From: Laguncularia racemosa
Lineage: Eukaryota > Streptophyta > Magnoliopsida > Myrtales > Combretaceae
Direction: 5' to 3'
Length of the DNA: 64,000 nt
Assembly (NCBI GenBank): GCA_037954665.1
Contig: JBBMOL010000304.1
Coordinates: forward strand, 62,001-126,000
Under the pieces are notes generated by a model. That model did not search any database and was not told the DNA's origin. It worked only from the letters and a program-made list of their open reading frames with translations. Shown one piece after another: positions 8,958-20,113 of the stretch (its first letter is position 1; each line of letters opens with the position of its first letter). The position numbers were made by a program, and so were the translations under genes.

Positions 8958-9373
8958 CTACAGAAAAAAGATTTGCACGAACACAAATATATATATGATT
9001 AAGCCTCACGATACACTCCCTTACGTGTTTCGCTCCAAGGATGATATCACACAGTCACTCGTGTATTCTCACAAGAAATAATGATATCAACTCGCCAATT
9101 CCTCTTCTCAATTCTCTTAGAACTAACCCAAACTACACCAATTCCCTTCCGTAGAATTCAACACAACTCTAGGGCTCGAAATTTTCCTCTTTTTCTTTCC
9201 AATTTTTTTTTTGTTGCCTTTGTTTGTTGCTCTTGATCACGTTTTTTTTTTCTTTTTTTTTTTTTGTAACAAAATTGAATAGTAGGTACTACACTTTCAA
9301 TAGACAATTATCACTATGAAAATTGAACACAAACAATTGATATGAACGATTGGAGTTAGGGTTTTGATGTTAC
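8958..9373 (-). other. Possible leader intron of B1
   Basis: Minus-strand sequence GGAAG|GTAACATC at 9373 and a T-rich run ending CTGTAG|GAACT just before the gag ATG fit splice donor and acceptor patterns. B2 keeps both signals (23739 and 24200). No transcript evidence can be seen from sequence alone. Confidence 0.3.
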
Positions 9374-9409
9374 CTTCCTCAAACCGAACTGATGTGTTAA
9401 CAAACCTAG

Positions 9410-9453
9410 GCTCTGATACCAAACTGATACGAAATCGGTTTGCTCTGATACCA
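9410..9453 (-). promoter_or_regulatory. Duplicated tRNA-iMet primer binding site of B1
   Basis: GCTCTGATACCA, the reverse complement of TGGTATCAGAGC, occurs at 9410-9421 and again 32 bp away at 9442-9453. The inner copy is the working PBS. The outer copy sits inside the extended LTR end. Confidence 0.85.
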
Positions 9454-10276
9454 AACTGATACGAACCACGCCAACGTGTGACGAAACCCAATACCAATAC
9501 ATTCGGAATTTGCTACCCAAGATGCCAGACACACTCAAGTGGAAATCGCGACCCGTTGCCTATAAGTGAGACAAGAACCTTGGTATAATATGTGGACGCC
9601 ACAATCGAGATGAAAGACCGATTGATAAGTCGGGATGAACGCCACGAAATAAAAATCCGATAAGTTCTAGATTAGTTCTTTAAAGAACCAAGAGAGGAAT
9701 TCCCTCAAAGGTGTTTTTCAAACTTCAATGTTGTATGTTCTATATTCTATATGTTCTAAACCTTAGGAGCTTTATATTAGGGTTTACAATTCCTAACAAT
9801 GAAGCCCCAAAATGACATCACTTCAATAAGTTGCGTAAAAATAACAAAACAAGGACATGAAGGCCGGCGGCCTTGGAGTCGGTGTTGGGTATATACACGG
9901 CCGTGTACTTCTAGACGTGTATCTTTCTGTGGATTTTCTTGACACCATACACGGCCGTGCCTTTTAGTTATGTATATGACCGTGTATGATTCTGTGTAAC
10001 CTTCAAACTCTTACACGGTCGTACCTTGTAAAGACACGCCCTCCTCAACCCGTATCCGTTATGACTTGTACAAGAGCAAGGGCATTCCCATGGTTGTTCC
10101 AATCATTTCCAACTTCATGAATGCTCCAATCCATTTCGGCTTCGTGGACATCCTTTATCAACCCGTTAAGTGCTTCCTTGAATCGTTTCGCTCGATTTCT
10201 TGTGATCGGTCCAGGTGGCACTTCAAGAGGATCCACATTCCATCTTCCGGCTTGACTCCCATCATGGATCTCATCA
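9425..10276 (-). repeat. 5' LTR of B1
   Basis: 852 bp, matching 3492-4337. On the minus strand it starts TGATGAG and ends GTATCA. A TATAAAG-like box lies within the shared TTATATTAGGG segment at about 9770-9785 (minus strand TAATATAAAG). The coding tail of pol is repeated here at 10045-10276 as a non-functional copy. CACGGCCGTG palindromes occur at about 9895-10025. Confidence 0.9.
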
Positions 10277-10279
10277 CCT

Positions 10280-10291
10280 ACTCTGATACCA
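10280..10291 (-). promoter_or_regulatory. Primer binding site of A1
   Basis: ACTCTGATACCA is the PBS complement of A1, next to its 5' LTR. B1 inserted directly at this site, and its TSD CCTAC overlaps the first bases. Confidence 0.75.
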
Positions 10292-10293
10292 AT

Positions 10294-11742
10294 TGTTGGT
10301 CCCAATTAGATTAATCAAGAGGGGGGTAAATTGATTAATCACTTAAAATTTCAATATTTGCAAATCATTCAAAAACTCTTGATTAATAAAATGATGTGAA
10401 TTACAAAAAATGAAGAACAATAATGTGCAATAAATAAAATGAGTAGAGAAGAATAGAATGCTTAGAGATTTATTGAGGTTTCGCCTCGAGCGTCAGTCCT
10501 CTCTTCCAGCTCCACACCGGGGTCCCGGTTGTCTTTACCGGTTGTGTTTCACTATCTCAATCAAATTGAAAGTGTACAAAATAAGCCTCTTCAAGGCAAA
10601 GTCTTTCTAGCTTCTTCACTAAGCTAATCACTAAAACTACAGTGATGAAACAACTATCAATTCCTTATACAAGAAAGGAATTACAATAACAATGAGGAAT
10701 GTCAAATTTCCTCTATAAATTAGATCACATGTATATGAAAAAAATCTGCGCTTGAAGATGTATGAGCCTTTTCTTTTCCGTGTGCTTTTTCTTCTCAGAA
10801 GAAGGTTCTCTCTATTTTCTTTTTATTTCAACTGAATATTCCTTTTATGAAGAGAACATAGCGATTACTTTTGAGAAAGTAATGTTCATGGAGTTCTACG
10901 TAACAAGCTTGAATTTATTTTTGAAATTTTGTATTTCAAAAGTAAGTTGAATCTGTTGGAGAGGATTTGCATTCTGTGATATTTTTAATGAGGATAAGCT
11001 TAGATAAATCAGTTTGACCGAGATCTTCTTTGGAGATATTCCTTAGATCAAGTTTGTTGAAGATATCCCTCACATTATGGAACCTTATCTTGATATCCCA
11101 TATATTGTGGAACCATATCTTCATGTAACAACCATATTTCTTATCTTTATCTTTGTAACTGCTGGATGTCCCAAAATATAGCACAAATATCTAGATTTAA
11201 ATCTTGATAAAACTTGTAAATCTTATATGATCTCACTTTATCATAAAATAAAATCTTTGAATAAAATCTTGTAAAACTTTATGTAAATTAAAAACCCCAT
11301 GATATAAAATCAAACTTTAGTAAAACACATCAAGTATATTACCCAAATATACTTGACACGTGGAGCTAGGCCTTGAAATTTATTAAAAACTATCAATACA
11401 AAAGTTAGAGCAAAATCTGGAAAAAATTCATGACAGGCATAGAAGGTTCTGAAAGTGCTTCTGAAGCAAACCTATCAACTATCCTCCTATTATGAAGGTT
11501 CTGAAAGTGCTTATGAAACAAACCTGTCAACTGTTATCCTATTGTAAAGGTTCTGAAAGTGCTTCTAAAACAAACTTGTCAACTATTCTCCTGTTGTAAA
11601 GGTTCTAAATAAGCTTCTGTCTCTTTGTTCAATTTAGAAAAATTCACTTACTATCTTCTAAAACAACTTCTGACGAGCTCAAACATACGTTACACATTAT
11701 TTCTCTTTTGTTAACATCAAAACTAAATTAGAGAACTTAACA
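10294..11742 (-). repeat. 5' LTR of copia A1
   Basis: 1449 bp, matching the A2 LTRs (33015-34465 and 41756-43206, in opposite orientation). On the minus strand it runs TGTTAAG...CCAACA. Near its outer (U3) end are three to four tandem units of about 52 bp (11441-11625), each containing a GAAAGTGCTT-type core, which look like enhancer repeats. Confidence 0.92.
11441..11625 (-). repeat. Tandem 52-bp repeats in U3 of the A1 LTR
   Basis: GGTTCTGAAAGTGCTT recurs at about 11444, 11496 and 11548, with a degenerate fourth unit. The same motif is repeated in the A2 LTRs at about 33237-33372 and 41985-42110. The position in U3 suggests a transcriptional role, by inference. Confidence 0.7.
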
Positions 11743-12361
11743 TGAAGTTATAATTTATATATAGGGAATATGTAAATATATATTGACTATAAATAAATAC
11801 ATATGTATATATAGGTATTACAATACACAACTTTTTGAAACATTGTATTAAGGATAGATTCATAGATAAATTATATATTGTATAACTTATATTTTACTAA
11901 TAACAAGTATTGCATCTTAAATTGGTGTCATTTTAGTTGGTAGGTTATATTATGGTTTGTTATCTTAGGCTTGTGATTTTTTTGTAATCATCTACATTGG
12001 GTTTATGAAGAATCGTGAATACAATTTTGGATTTATTATTCCTTCATATTAGGAATTTCTCGTGTTTAGTTATCATTTGTAGAAAGAATATTCGAACTTT
12101 GTATTAAGGTGGTTTCGAATCTTCAAGTATAAATGTTATTATTCCTATTATATTTGTTATTAGGAATTTGAGTTTATATTGTAATCATAGGTATCTTATA
12201 GTATGTAAGATATTATCTTTTAAGATAATATGGAGGTCCTATTTAGATTGTTTTCTATATGGGGTTGTAATTATTTTATATGTATACTTTACACTTTCAA
12301 GAAAATGTATTGGCAAGTTTCTAAGTTAGGTTTTTATATTTAAAGTTTTTCTAAGGATACT
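11743..12361. other. AT-rich intergenic stretch, no gene seen
   Basis: 619 bp between the A1 LTR and solo LTR G. No open frame with recognisable similarity and no clear repeat was found. Confidence 0.6.
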
Positions 12362-13995
12362 TGATAGAGCCATTTTATACTCAATCTTTATAGTATAAAT
12401 TGTGTTAAATTATTATTGATTTTATAGAAATCATAAGGAAATGGTACTTTAATTCTATCATCGTGATAAATCAGGTTAAATGGAGTCAAGGATGCTAATT
12501 CGAGTATTTTAGAGAAGTCATCTACAACTTGGATCAAGACAAGGAATTACACCACCGGAGGAAGCACGGTTTGAGGCACGGCCAAGGTTCAAACCGTGTT
12601 ATACATTGGACAAGAAGGCGAAAATGAGGACTTTGAACAGAGAGAGACACGGCCTAAGGCACGGCCGTGGTGGAAGCCGTGGGAGAAACCGTGCTTGGAG
12701 CCGTGGTTGAAGCTAGGTGTGCCAAGGAGAAGAAAGTGTGGAACATCAACCAGATGAAGGCACGGCTTGAAATCTAGCCGTGGGTGTAACCGTGGTACAC
12801 ACTAGACACGAATGAAGACTTGAAGATTATGCACAGATGAAGGCACGACTTGAAATCTGGCCGTGTGTGTAACCGTGGTTCACACTGGGCGCGGATGAAG
12901 ACTTGAAGAATATGCACAGAGGATGGCACGGCTTGACCCACGGCCGTGTGGTAGGGCGTGCCAGGCAAACGAATCTTCACTTCTCGAAATCTACTTGGAA
13001 AAGGAAAGATATTTTCGTATCTTGCTAGCAAAAGATCACATGCCATCTCCCTAACAATATAAATAGAACCAACCCTAGAGGGTTAGGACAACTTTTGAAC
13101 TTTTGATCTTGGAATCTTGGATCTTGAAGAAGGAAACGCGGAGGCAGAGCAAGCAACCGGGTTCATTATGTTTCTATCTTTTATTTTCGTTTTATTGATG
13201 AACATGTGTAGCTAAGCTACTTTTCTAGCCAAAGGGTCATAGATGTTTAATTCTCCACGAATTGTGAGGTCTAATTGACTTGTATTTATTCTATTCTTTG
13301 CTTTCGGGTATTCATATCTTCTAATCGTTTTGTCATTATTATCTTTGTTGATTGGTATGAATAGAGCTCTTCTACTCAATTAGCAAGTTAATATATTGTC
13401 AACTAGCACGTCAAATCCGTAATTGTTTGATTGTTCTAGTCTTAGTGACGCAATAACATGTTTGGTTATAAAAGAGATGATCGAATTCATGTTATGGAGG
13501 TGTGTGATCATGTTTAAATAGGTTATCTTATAATCTACTGGCATGAATTGGTGGTCTCTCTAGATCTTAATGCTATTGATAGATTAAATCCTAAGCGCTT
13601 GTCTAAGGGTTGTTTAGTCAATAAGAGAAATAATTCAAAGCGCTTGTCTGAGGTTATCGAGGAAGTAAGGAGAGATAGGTTGTTAGAGCTTGTTAATAAC
13701 CATAACCAATTTATCTAGAACTAAGAATAAAAAACATTTGCATCGATGATCAATTCCTAGAATTAAACCATCTTGATTCCTTTGGCTAGGTTTTTTATCA
13801 ATATACAACTTTCTTATCTTTTTTTAACTTTATTCAATTCACAAACCAAACCCCCCCATTTTCCTTTTCCTTTTATTTTCCTTAAATAGAAATAAGTTTA
13901 ACCAATCTCTGTGGATTCGACCCTACTCACCACTATATGAAAATCATATAATTGTCTAGAGTAGGTTTTATTTTTGTTGGATTCGACACCCATCA
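12362..13995 (+). mobile_element. Solo LTR G (gypsy-like)
   Basis: 1634 bp with ends TGATAGAG...CCCATCA, flanked by near-matching 5-mers ATACT (12357-12361) and ATACC (13996-14000), as expected of an aged TSD. No internal coding region follows, so it is probably the product of LTR-LTR recombination. It has a TATAAATAG box at 13058-13066. A GC-rich cluster of CACGG/CCGTG repeats spans 12555-12965. The 3' part (GTGGATTCGACCC) resembles the LTR ends of Athila/Tat-type gypsy elements as I remember them. Confidence 0.7.
13058..13066 (+). promoter_or_regulatory. TATA box of solo LTR G
   Basis: TATAAATAG lies downstream of the GC-rich palindrome cluster, the expected place for an LTR promoter. Confidence 0.5.
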
Positions 13996-14872
13996 ATACC
14001 TAAACAATTAATATATCTAAGTGTTTATTCATCAATTATATTCAAATTATTTTTCTTTTCAATATTGATGCTATCATATTATGTACACTAGTGTACTATT
14101 GAACTTCGATGAGCACGTTTCAAATATATCATTTACCAAACATGTTTGTTAAAATTGTTTATTTACATTTTATGTTTACCATTAAAGTGTCATATCATTT
14201 TATTCCTATAATTAGATCTTTTGTAGAGTCTCAATATGCTCGGTGTTTTTATTTTATACGTATTTCTTATTATTTTAGTTGGAGTTGCAATATTATTTTG
14301 ATGTTATGATTTTATGTATTAATATAGTTTATCAAAGTGCTATTAGTAAGGGTATTTCATATTAGAATTCTAATAACACGAAGGTGGAGTTATAAATATT
14401 CCACAATTCCCTAAAATACTTGTTTGCAAATTGTGGGGTTCCACATTATTCAATGAAATTTTCTTTATGGTGGTCTTTCTATTGTGAAATCTACCACAAA
14501 GGGGTCATTCAAGTATTCTTTCCCACGTCACATAAATTCAATCCTGGGACCTATGGGTTATGGGCCCACACTGGCATCGTTTACTCTCTTAAGTGTTGTC
14601 ACTCCTAAAGGTAGTGTCATCCTTAAGCTTGATTGTTATGAATTGTTATTCTTTGTATTTTGTAATATCCTTTATGTGGTTCCAAATGAGGATATAAAGT
14701 TTAAGGGCTAGCATGCTTTGAGTAGCTTAGAACTAGAAAGAAATCCTAGAGTAATAAATATATATATGTATAGACTATTGTCTAAGTCTTTTATCATTTT
14801 ATTCCCACAATCTACTTAAGTTCTACCCCATCTCACTGTTTGGGAGGTTGGTCCTATCTCTGACAACCTAGA
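13996..14872. other. Unassigned stretch, no gene recognised
   Basis: AT-rich with a more GC-balanced block at 14420-14640 that has short open frames but no recognisable protein. The last part (about 14640-14872) may be internal sequence of element F, since a PBS follows. Confidence 0.4.
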
Positions 14873-16150
14873 GCTATGATACCATTTCATGTAGCACCTT
14901 AACCTTAGGCCTAGAAGTTCCTATTAAAAGCTATCATGGTACGTGTGCACCCATTACATGATAATCGTCTTATGATTCAAAGATCATATGACTCTAAATA
15001 AATAATTACATTTATGACTAATCATATTACATATAATCATACGATAAAATATAACTATGGATTCATGTCCCACGATCGACCAAGATCACAGAAAATCAAA
15101 ATCCCCTACCAATTAGTAAAATGGAATAAAACCCTCAGTTTTACAAATTCAAATCTTACATCAAGGTCCTAAAATAACATTTCATCTAGATAACCTACCA
15201 ATTACAATCCTTAATTTATCGTTCTTAGCTTTTAAAAACTCTCGACACTTTACATTTTATCCCATCTTAAGCTTTTATGATTTTTACTTGCAAAATAGTC
15301 TATAAAGGGGTAAGCACACTATGACTCAATGAATGAGAGTGCAATACTCTTAATGTCACTCATGCACAAACAATTCCATATCAAGTTATCATATCATATG
15401 CTATGCATAAATAACCATATGAATGCAGCATCTCACGTAGTTTTTTGGTAACCAACGTGAAGTCTGAGGTTTATGCCCCCTAGACCTTAGGTTAGGGATT
15501 CCAAAGCCACCATCAATGCCCAGTTCTCATACTTAGTTTAATTTCTCTTATCTCTTCGATACTTATAATATCTTTACTTTAATATCCAAAGCTCAAGTGT
15601 TCATACAATGAGTGCTCTCGCGCCCTTGCATAGAGTAACACCCTCAAGGAACATACCGGACTTGAAACCATCAAGGCATGACAATCTCCTAATCACTTAG
15701 TTCGCACTTGGCGAGTCAGTAATCCCATGATTACTTCTAGAATGCCCTATAGTAGTGATGGCTTTCAAATTTCATGCAATGTCTCATATAATGCATGTGC
15801 AATTTTAATTGAAACCAATCCTTTAATTAATTGGTTCGAGGTGATCAAACAATATATAGTCACAAACCAATCCATGTTCAAAATAATAAAGTAAACCATC
15901 AAGCATTTAAGGTATAATTCCAAGGATAACAATAGAAGCCACACCAAATCTCGCGAGAAAAACTATTACACCTCACATTTGCAATTACCATAACAATCAT
16001 AATCACAACCAAGCAAGGAAATATAAATATACAAACATATGAAGATCAAACACAATATATTAAAATCGATCACAATATTGTAGTACATCATGGAGTTTCC
16101 CACTCACCTGTTTATGGTTGTCTTAGTCGTAACTGTCGTCGAGTGATTCT
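14873..16150 (-). mobile_element. Decayed gypsy-type LTR F with PBS remnant; right end unknown
   Basis: GCTATGATACCA at 14873-14884 is a PBS complement with one change, followed by TGTAGCACCTTAACC at 14890, a typical minus-strand LTR start. The part 15290-15720 is similar, in inverted orientation, to 29750-30060; both share CAAGTGCGAACTAAGTGA and a GATGGTGGCTT(T/C)GGAATCCC motif. The right boundary could be near 16150 or as far as about 18630. No coding region remains. Confidence 0.5.
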
Positions 16151-17315
16151 GACATGTAATCTCTTTACCTAATGATAAGATAGAATAAAAGGTAAAAGTC
16201 TAGAATCTAAGCCAAGCCTTAAATTAGCTAAAGGTACTAAGCAAGATTCGTTTACTTTCTAATTATACCTAATTTAGTATTTCCATTATAATTTCCTTAT
16301 TTTACATTAGTATTTCACAATCCTATAGTTATAATGGGATAATCCTATTTCACACATGTTATCAAGTAATTTATTCCATATGAATATATATATATTATAT
16401 TAGGAATACAATATGAAACTCCAAGTATGTATCTAACACAACATCAAGGATTAGCTAAGGTGACTCTATGCAATTCCCATTAGATCTCTCGATCTCCATT
16501 TAGTTCCTATCTCTTCTTGATCTCTAATGTCTTTCAACATGTACTCACATACACAATCATTTCATTGACGGCATGCCCGCATTTTTTTTACTTCCTTTTA
16601 TAACTTGATTACTTCATCAGCTACTTAAGCCGTCATTTCTATACTGATAACATCTCTTCATTTCCGTTTAATTTCACATACATACACACTTACTTTCTTC
16701 ATAAAATTCCCTTTTCCTCCTTGGCTTCACTGTTCCGTTCCTTCTTCTCTCTTTTCTCCTTTATTCTCTTCTTAACTCATCTTCCAGTTGAACTTCTCCT
16801 ATCGTCCTTACACATACCAAATCAATTCTCACATTATACTCATGTTCCACCGTTACACACACATTGACTATCCTTTACATACACACACATGCCAACCTTT
16901 CATCGAAATAACATTATATACACACATACATACCCATCATGCATGTAATCCCTTACACGCTTCCACAATTTCCACCAGCACAAATATGATTCCCCTTTCC
17001 CCTTCACTCGCATTCCTCTGTAGTCCACACATATACATACCGAATCAACACCTACATTTTCCCTATTATACATTCACACAGAAACAACAACATGGACACA
17101 CACAAACGGAAAGAAAGGAGGCTAAGATCAACCACTTCTTCCCTCACACCTGATAGCCACTACACCTCCTTTCCTTTACTCATCGTATAGCATACAAAAA
17201 TACACATATATATTTTTCCCTCTCTCATTGTTCTTCTTTTGTTTCCTCCTTTCCATTCCTTCTTTTCCTTTTTTCCAATTTCTTTCCCTCTTACTCCTTG
17301 TTACATACTTGCACA
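16151..17315. other. Pyrimidine-rich non-coding stretch
   Basis: C/T-rich on the plus strand from about 16640, grading into the CA-rich tract. Short open frames here have biased His/Thr/Ser composition and show no protein family. Possibly part of LTR F or its flank. Confidence 0.4.
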
Positions 17316-17820
17316 TTAAATACCACACACATACACCATACAAGGCACACACCTGTACATATACTCCACATACATACTCTCATCCACCTTCACGTTTCCC
17401 ATACACATACACTCACATTTGCCTACATATACACACATCTCCACATTCACATACATTAACACATACATCACATCCCCTTCACACCTACCAACACATGCAC
17501 ACATACACATACCCTTCACATACATACACTAGCACACACACACACACACACACAATCCAGCATGCACACACACGTCAACACACATGCACACAATCTAGTA
17601 CGTACACAAACATCCTCATGCACACACACACATACACACCGACATAGGCATACACACACATACACACATACACATCCTTACGCACACACACACACACACA
17701 TACACATACACATCCTCACGCACATGCACACACACACATCAACACCTCCATGCCACACACTTGCACATCCATACACAATTTCACACACCGGATCACCTCC
17801 CCATCCCCCCACACACACAT
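17316..17820. repeat. Long degenerate (CA)n / CACATA low-complexity tract
   Basis: About 500 bp built from CACACA, CACATA and CATACA units, with pure CA runs at about 17533-17553 and 17684-17700. Long open frames across it (His/Thr-rich) are artefacts of the repeat. Confidence 0.85.
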
Positions 17821-18356
17821 AGGGTCTTCACTACTGAGCTTCACTTTTCTCAGTTTTACTTAAAGAAATTTTTTAGGTATATTTCCAAACAATTTTTCCT
17901 CACCTAAAACGCAAGTAAAAATACACTATTATATACTATTCGAACTCAAGATACTCATAACTATAGTATCTCTAACTAATGTAACTAATTTGGAGGTTAA
18001 ATACTAAAATTTTTACATATTTGACATTAGTACCTAATGTAAAATCCACAAAAATTTTAGTCACGTATAATATCAGAATGATTAAGAGACTGTACTAAAA
18101 GCTTTAAGCATACCCCGTATAAAACTATAATAAAAGAAATAATCACACGAAAAGCAAACCATGAGAAATTATTGACTAAACGATAAAATAAATTAAAATC
18201 ATAAACTTAGGATTATTAGATTTAAATTCTTAGTAAATATTCACACTCGAAATAATCAAATTATCTTCGGCATAAAGTTTTGAATTAAAATACTAAAATC
18301 TTAAATTTTATCGATACTATCACGCGTGAAAACACAGTAAAAAAATTCCTAAACCC

Positions 18357-18391
<35 letters not shown>

Positions 18392-18780
18392 GGATGAATA
18401 TATATAGCAGCTTAGGTCATGGAGGACCCACGGCGACATAAAGAAACCAATAAAAAAAAAAGAAGAGAAAAAGGCGAGAGGATAATGCTGACTAGACAAA
18501 AGCGATAGAAGAAAAAGAAAAGGGGAAAACCAAACAAAAAAAAATCATATCTCACACATACGACTTCCAATTGATGATTTCAGACCACTAACGTGTTTTT
18601 CGGAGTAAGTGCAACTCAACTAGACTAATTTTTTTGCAAAACGAAGTTAGTTTCTAAAAGTTATGTACAAATAATAAATAGGTATGAAAATTAGTATTTC
18701 GTCTATAAGTAGTTGTAATAGCTAGAGAAATACCAGGTGGAGTGATTTAGAGCATGTGTAACATGTAATAATGTACTTTT
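17821..18780. other. AT-rich stretch with (AAT)n microsatellite
   Basis: No gene seen. (AAT)n spans about 18359-18392. The segment 18556-18630, with GTAAGTGCAACTCAAC, is similar to the reverse complement of 30435-30515. Confidence 0.5.
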
Positions 18781-19009
18781 CCCTAATTTTTTAGGTGAAG
18801 AGAATTTCGAATCAGTGATACCCGAAAATTATTTTGATTAAACCCCAGGAAAATGAGATCAAGGTTAGTAGGACTCTGTGGCATGTTGTATTGTGTATAT
18901 ATTATTGATTTCGTATGCTTTATTAAGAATTTTGTGCTGTTTATATACAAATATATATGTGTATATATATGTATACTGTACGTGAAATGGTTGAAATGTA
19001 GCGTGCGTG

Positions 19010-19050
19010 AATGAGGATCTATCTCCCTGGGAGCAAGCAGCGGCCATTTA

Positions 19051-19087
<37 letters not shown>

Positions 19088-19402
19088 ATGACGTGATTGG
19101 AGATGGCTACTTGTGCGTGTGAGTGCGTGTGGGAAATTTTTTTTTTCTTTTCTCTTCTTCCTCCCTAAGGCTATAGGGGATAAGCATATATATATATATA
19201 TATATATATACTCTGAATGTGGATCCATTTCCCTGGGAGCAGCAACGGTAGTTTACACACACATATATATATATAAATAAGGATGATGTGATTGGAGATG
19301 GCTGCTTGTGCCATGTGAGTGCGTGTGAGAAATTTTTTTTTCCTTGTCTCTTCTTCGTTCCTTAAGGCTATAGGGGGATAACATATATATATATATATAT
19401 AA
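19010..19402. repeat. Tandem duplication of about 206 bp carrying (TA)n arrays
   Basis: CCCTGGGAGCA at 19025 recurs at 19231, and the following 170 bp (GATTGGAGATGGCT, AAGGCTATAGGGG) is repeated. Each unit includes two (TA)n runs: 19054-19084, 19185-19210, 19262-19277 and 19383-19402. Confidence 0.85.
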
Positions 19403-19561
19403 ACCCTTGAGCTTGCTGTCCTCGCTGATGCCGTATGACAGTACATCTATGCGAGAAATGTGGTGTTGAGATTGAGTTCGTAGTGCGTGTATGTGAAGTT
19501 CCTCCCAGTGGTTGTAGCGAACGACACGTATACATATCTATATACTTAGATGTGCGGCTGG

Positions 19562-19588
<27 letters not shown>
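19562..19588. repeat. (TA)n microsatellite
   Basis: A pure TA run of 27 bp, the fifth such array in 550 bp. The rest of 19403-20113 contains no recognised gene. Confidence 0.9.
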
Positions 19589-19592
<4 letters not shown>

Positions 19593-20113
19593 TGCATTTC
19601 TAAATAACTTGCTGTCGATGAGGACATCCTAGGTAGTTGAAAATGGAAGCCGATTTGGAGAGCAAGGGTTGGTATGGTAGGGAGGATATACATATATTTA
19701 TATACATATGTAGCATGTGAGGGACCTCCAATGTCTTTAGCATATAAATATATTTGTAGGTAGGAGAGGTAAATGAGGGAAGTATGCTGGAGGAATGAAT
19801 GGAAAAATTACATAACGAAGAAAGGCCAGTGGAGGGAAGATGAATTGCAAGGGAGTTAATGTTCTACAAGTAGGAAAGTCCAACTTCTTAATATATATGT
19901 ATTTATAGAAGAGGCGAGAACCTAGGAGGAAGACCAATTCATACAAGTATACATACAAGTATATCTATAAATTATAGATATACTTGTATATAAGTATAAG
20001 ATGGTGTACACTTGGGGGATTTAACTGTGATAGTCCAGCAATTGATGAATTATAAATACATAGGGAGGGGGGTGAAGTTCGACCTTAAGGTGAAATAAAA
20101 TGTATACATATGT

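Larger units (their letters stand above)
3492..10276 (-). mobile_element. Ty3/gypsy LTR retrotransposon B1 (CRM-like), complete but inactive
   Basis: A full element on the minus strand bounded by LTRs 9425-10276 (5') and 3492-4337 (3'), with perfect 5-bp TSD CCTAC on both sides. Order: PBS, leader, gag, protease, RT, RNase H, integrase, PPT, which is gypsy order. Several stops and a frameshift inactivate pol. The LTR ends are TGAT...ATCA. The pol C-terminus runs into the 3' LTR and there is a GPF-type module but no chromodomain. These traits fit the CRM clade of chromoviruses, which is an inference. Confidence 0.92.
1..11742 (-). mobile_element. Ty1/copia LTR retrotransposon A1, left part outside window, interrupted by B1
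   Basis: The minus strand carries gag, protease, integrase and the start of the RT linker in copia order, running off the left edge. The 5' LTR (10294-11742) lies to the right. The element is interrupted at its primer binding site by gypsy B1 (3492-10276), which duplicated CCTAC at 3487-3491 and 10277-10281. It closely matches A2 at 33001-43206 in gene content and LTR, so both belong to one family. The large gag with two zinc knuckles and the post-pol ORF of A2 suggest the Sirevirus (SIRE/Maximus) lineage. That placement is inferred from memory of the lineage, not from a search. Confidence 0.9.

Noticed and set aside
12555..12965. CRISPR-like array from spaced CACGG repeats
   Set aside because: The spacing is irregular, the repeats are short palindromes inside a plant LTR, and no cas gene context exists.
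12774..13046. 90-codon minus-strand frame in solo LTR G
   Set aside because: It covers the CACGG/CCGTG repeat cluster of an LTR and matches no protein family known to me.
17228..17822. Long open frames rich in His and Thr
   Set aside because: They arise from CA/CACATA repeats and have no protein-like composition outside the repeat.
18783..19446. Minus-strand open frames with IYIYIY runs
   Set aside because: They are translations of (TA)n arrays.
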